Assembly (NCBI GenBank): GCA_003220855.1 | Contig: QHTP01000158.1 | Location: forward strand, 1-14,566 | Direction: 5' to 3' | DNA from: Gemmatimonadota bacterium | GTDB lineage: Bacteria; Gemmatimonadota; Gemmatimonadetes; Gemmatimonadales; GWC2-71-9 | DNA length: 14,566 bases | Part shown: one piece after another, positions 13,039 to 14,566 of the stretch | How the letters are laid out: each line of letters starts with the position of its first letter | Numbering within the stretch: position 1 is the first letter of the stretch | Notes under the pieces: model-generated | What the model was told of the DNA's origin: nothing | Databases searched by the model: none | Seen by the model: only the letters and a program-made list of their open reading frames with translations | Translations under genes and position numbers: made by a program

Positions 13039-13761
13039 CTACAGGGACTGCACGCCAAGCTGCAGCACGTCTTGGACTTCGAGCGTCTCGTGACAGAAGA
13101 ACGGCTCGCCGTACCGCCGGCGGATGAGCGAGCCGTAGTGCGCCGACTGCACCCGGATCAGCTCGTACAGGTCCTGGCCGGTGGGGAAGATCTCGCCGGC
13201 CGCCTTCGCACCGTCGAATTGCGACGCGTAGCAACGGATCGCGGTCATCTTGGCTTCAAACGTGTCCGACACGTCGACCACGAACGTGGGCTTGACCGGG
13301 TCTTCGCGGTACGCCAGCGCGTACAGCAGCTTGAGCGGTCGGTGGGGGCCACCCCCCGACCCGTACTTGGCGAGGCCCGCCAGGTAGCACGCGTCCCGTC
13401 CCAGCTCCGATGCGATCCGGTGGTCCGGGTGCCGGCCGACCGGAAACGGCAGGATCACCACCCGCGGTCGCGTCTGACGGACCCACGTGACGACGATCGC
13501 ACGCGACGTCTCGTCGTTCGCTAGGTGCGCGTCAGGGAGCCCGGCATTGAGGCGCACGTGCACGCCCAGCGCCTGGGCCGCGCGCTCGGCCTCCGCGGCG
13601 CGTATGCCCGCGTCGCCGTGGGTACCGCTCTCGCCCTGGGTGAGATCGAGGATCCCGACACGGTGGCCCGCCCGCACCGCCTTGGCGAGCGTGCCGCCGC
13701 AGGTGAGCTCGACATCATCGCGATGCGCAGCGATTGCGAGGAGATCGACGCGTTGACTCAC
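13039..13761 (-). CDS. bshB1: Bacillithiol biosynthesis deacetylase BshB1-like (LmbE family)
   Basis: The product is 240 residues from a GTG start. LmbE-fold zinc deacetylase features: AAHRDDVELTCGG at 11-23 with His13 and Asp16 as zinc ligands and Asp15 as base, and GRHPDHR (109-115) with His114 as third ligand. GILDLTQGESGTHGDAGIR (36-54) and the long C-terminal part ending in SLIRRRYGEPFF match BshB1, which removes acetyl from GlcNAc-malate on the way to bacillithiol. Relatives act on other N-acetyl sugars, so substrate is a family-level inference. A clear AAGGGG site (13767-13772) six bases before GTG sets the start; an ATG at 13806 would add 15 residues encoded by repeat array C. Its position before the desulfurase and mnmA groups thiol and sulfur-transfer functions. 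Confidence 0.87.
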   Translation of the reverse strand: MSQRVDLLAIAAHRDDVELTCGGTLAKAVRAGHRVGILDLTQGESGTHGDAGIRAAEAERAAQALGVHVRLNAGLPDAHLANDETSRAIVVTWVRQTRPRVVILPFPVGRHPDHRIASELGRDACYLAGLAKYGSGGGPHRPLKLLYALAYREDPVKPTFVVDVSDTFEAKMTAIRCYASQFDGAKAAGEIFPTGQDLYELIRVQSAHYGSLIRRRYGEPFFCHETLEVQDVLQLGVQSL

Positions 13762-13772
13762 GGATGCCCCTT

Positions 13773-13847
13773 GAACGCGGAACGCGGAAGTGGAAACGCG
13801 GAACAAGTCATGCCTGTTCCGCGCTCCGCGTTCCGACTTCCGCGTTT
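13773..13847. repeat. Inverted pair of heptamer arrays C (GAACGCG-type)
   Basis: Left arm units on the plus strand: GAACGCG, GAACGCG, GAAGTGG, AAACGCG, GAACAAG (13773-13807). Right arm units run in the opposite orientation: GTTCCGC, GCTCCGC, GTTCCGA, CTTCCGC, then GTTT (13816-13847). The two arms pair: GCGGAACA (13798-13805) with 13815-13822 around a nine-base loop, and AACGCGGAAGT (13781-13791) with 13836-13846. It fills the gap between the MacB-like stop and the bshB1-like ribosome-binding site and could act as a terminator without a T-tract or as a leader structure. Confidence 0.82.
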
Positions 13848-13849
13848 GA

Positions 13850-14566
13850 TCATTCGTACCTCAGTGCTTCGACGGGATCCAGCTTCGCCGCCCGCGCCGC
13901 CGGCGCGATGCCGAACACGACGCCCACCGCGATCGACACGATCGTCGCGATCGCGGCGCTCCACACCGGCACGGTGGTACTGAAATCGAGCAGACGCTTG
14001 AGGAATTCCCCGGTCACGGTCCCCAGCATGATGCCGAGCAGGCCGCCCATCAAGGTCAGGGTCGCCGCCTCCACGAGGAACTGCCACATGACGTCGCGGC
14101 GAGTGGCGCCCATGGCCTTGCGCAGGCCGATCTCCCGCGTCCGGCTCGTCACCGACACCATCATGATTGCCATTACCCCGATCCCGCCGACCAGCAACGC
14201 GATGCTCGAGAGCACGAGCATCACGAAAAAGAACGCGAACGTGAGGCTGTCGAAGATACCGAGCACCTGGTCCGACGTCAGCAGGTCGAAGCTGTTGGGC
14301 TCGCCCACCCGCAGCCCCCGCAGGCGCCGCAGCTGCAGCGTGGCGGCGTCCATGGCGCGCGCCACGCTCACCTCGGGCCGCGGCTTCACGAGGATGATGA
14401 GGCCGTTCACGCGGTCGATCGGGAAGCGCGCGTGCGCCGCCTCGAACGGCACGATACCCGCGATCTCCGGCGCGCCGGGCACCTCGAAGATGTTGGTCGG
14501 CCGCCGCCACATGCCGATCACGCGAAACGGGCGGCCGCCGATGCGCACGATCTCTCCGAGGGGATC
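13850..14566 (-). CDS. MacB/FtsX-type ABC transporter permease (C-terminal part, cut by window edge)
   Basis: The last 238 codons of a permease continue past the right end; the frame is open to the final base (reading DPLGEIVRIGGRPFRVIG at the edge). The segment holds the end of the periplasmic MacB core domain (to about residue 100 of the visible part) and the C-terminal FtsX domain with three membrane helices: FAFFFVMLVLSSIALLVGGIGVMAIMM, then VTSRTREIGLRKAMGATRRDV, the conserved coupling loop, then two further helices and the terminal AARAAKLDPVEALRYE, which is characteristic. Such permeases work with an MacB/LolD-like ATPase in exporting macrolides, peptides or lipoproteins by mechanotransmission; substrate cannot be read here. 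The ATPase gene is presumably off-window to the right. Confidence 0.93.
   Translation of the reverse strand, partial: DPLGEIVRIGGRPFRVIGMWRRPTNIFEVPGAPEIAGIVPFEAAHARFPIDRVNGLIILVKPRPEVSVARAMDAATLQLRRLRGLRVGEPNSFDLLTSDQVLGIFDSLTFAFFFVMLVLSSIALLVGGIGVMAIMMVSVTSRTREIGLRKAMGATRRDVMWQFLVEAATLTLMGGLLGIMLGTVTGEFLKRLLDFSTTVPVWSAAIATIVSIAVGVVFGIAPAARAAKLDPVEALRYE

Noticed and set aside
11022..13093. Long plus-strand open frames opposite mnmA and the desulfurase
   Set aside because: Both opposite-strand genes carry complete active-site motifs; the plus frames show none and are shadows.
13773..13847. Inverted repeat as IS end or CRISPR repeat
   Set aside because: No transposase, no target duplication, no spacers; the internal seven-base period explains the structure better.

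Overview
The window is visibly GC-rich (exact value not computed) and densely coded, with almost every gene on the minus strand. The gene content suggests a Gemmatimonadota bacterium or a close relative: a DUF4384-type secreted protein behind a FecR-like N-terminus, many small lipoproteins, an exported M24 Xaa-Pro-dipeptidase-like protein, a bacillithiol-type deacetylase and a Tat-signalled CefD-like PLP enzyme. The phylum is an inference from family memory; no rRNA or marker gene is present.

Layout. The left end (1-1707) is the only plus-strand part: the last codons of a probable ECF sigma factor, then a long reading frame joining a FecR/anti-sigma-like N-terminus to a DUF4384-like domain and an Ala/Pro/Arg-rich tail. 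It meets a minus-strand block head-on with four bases between stop codons. Reading the minus strand in its direction of transcription (right to left): a MacB/FtsX-type ABC permease cut by the window edge; a bshB1-like deacetylase; a cysteine desulfurase overlapping mnmA; a secreted lipoprotein ending in a strong intrinsic terminator; then DUF2784, a CefD-like PLP enzyme, two small lipoproteins, a four-helix membrane protein, a DinB-like protein, a phage-holin-like membrane protein and DUF423; then an M24 peptidase, a D-threonine-aldolase/D-serine-dehydratase-like PLP enzyme, a DUF420-like membrane protein, a 98-residue exported protein and a DUF2914 protein.

Many stop/start pairs overlap (ATGA, GTGA or TGATG), so most of the minus strand looks like translationally coupled operons. 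The clearest functional unit is sulfur handling: the desulfurase supplies persulfide to MnmA for tRNA 2-thiouridine, next to a low-molecular-weight-thiol deacetylase. The other runs mix amino-acid/peptide enzymes with small envelope proteins, and I cannot assign them a single pathway.

The most unusual signal is not a gene. Three short tandem arrays with an exact 7-base period, each with a different unit but sharing a GG(A/T)(A/T)NNN pattern, lie 0 to 17 bases upstream of the start codons of three minus-strand genes (DUF2914, the D-amino-acid PLP enzyme, bshB1). One forms a textbook G-quadruplex motif on the mRNA strand at the ribosome-binding site; another is two arrays in opposite orientation forming a long hairpin. 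No CRISPR array, tRNA, rRNA, IS element or stretch over 300 bases without a gene was seen.
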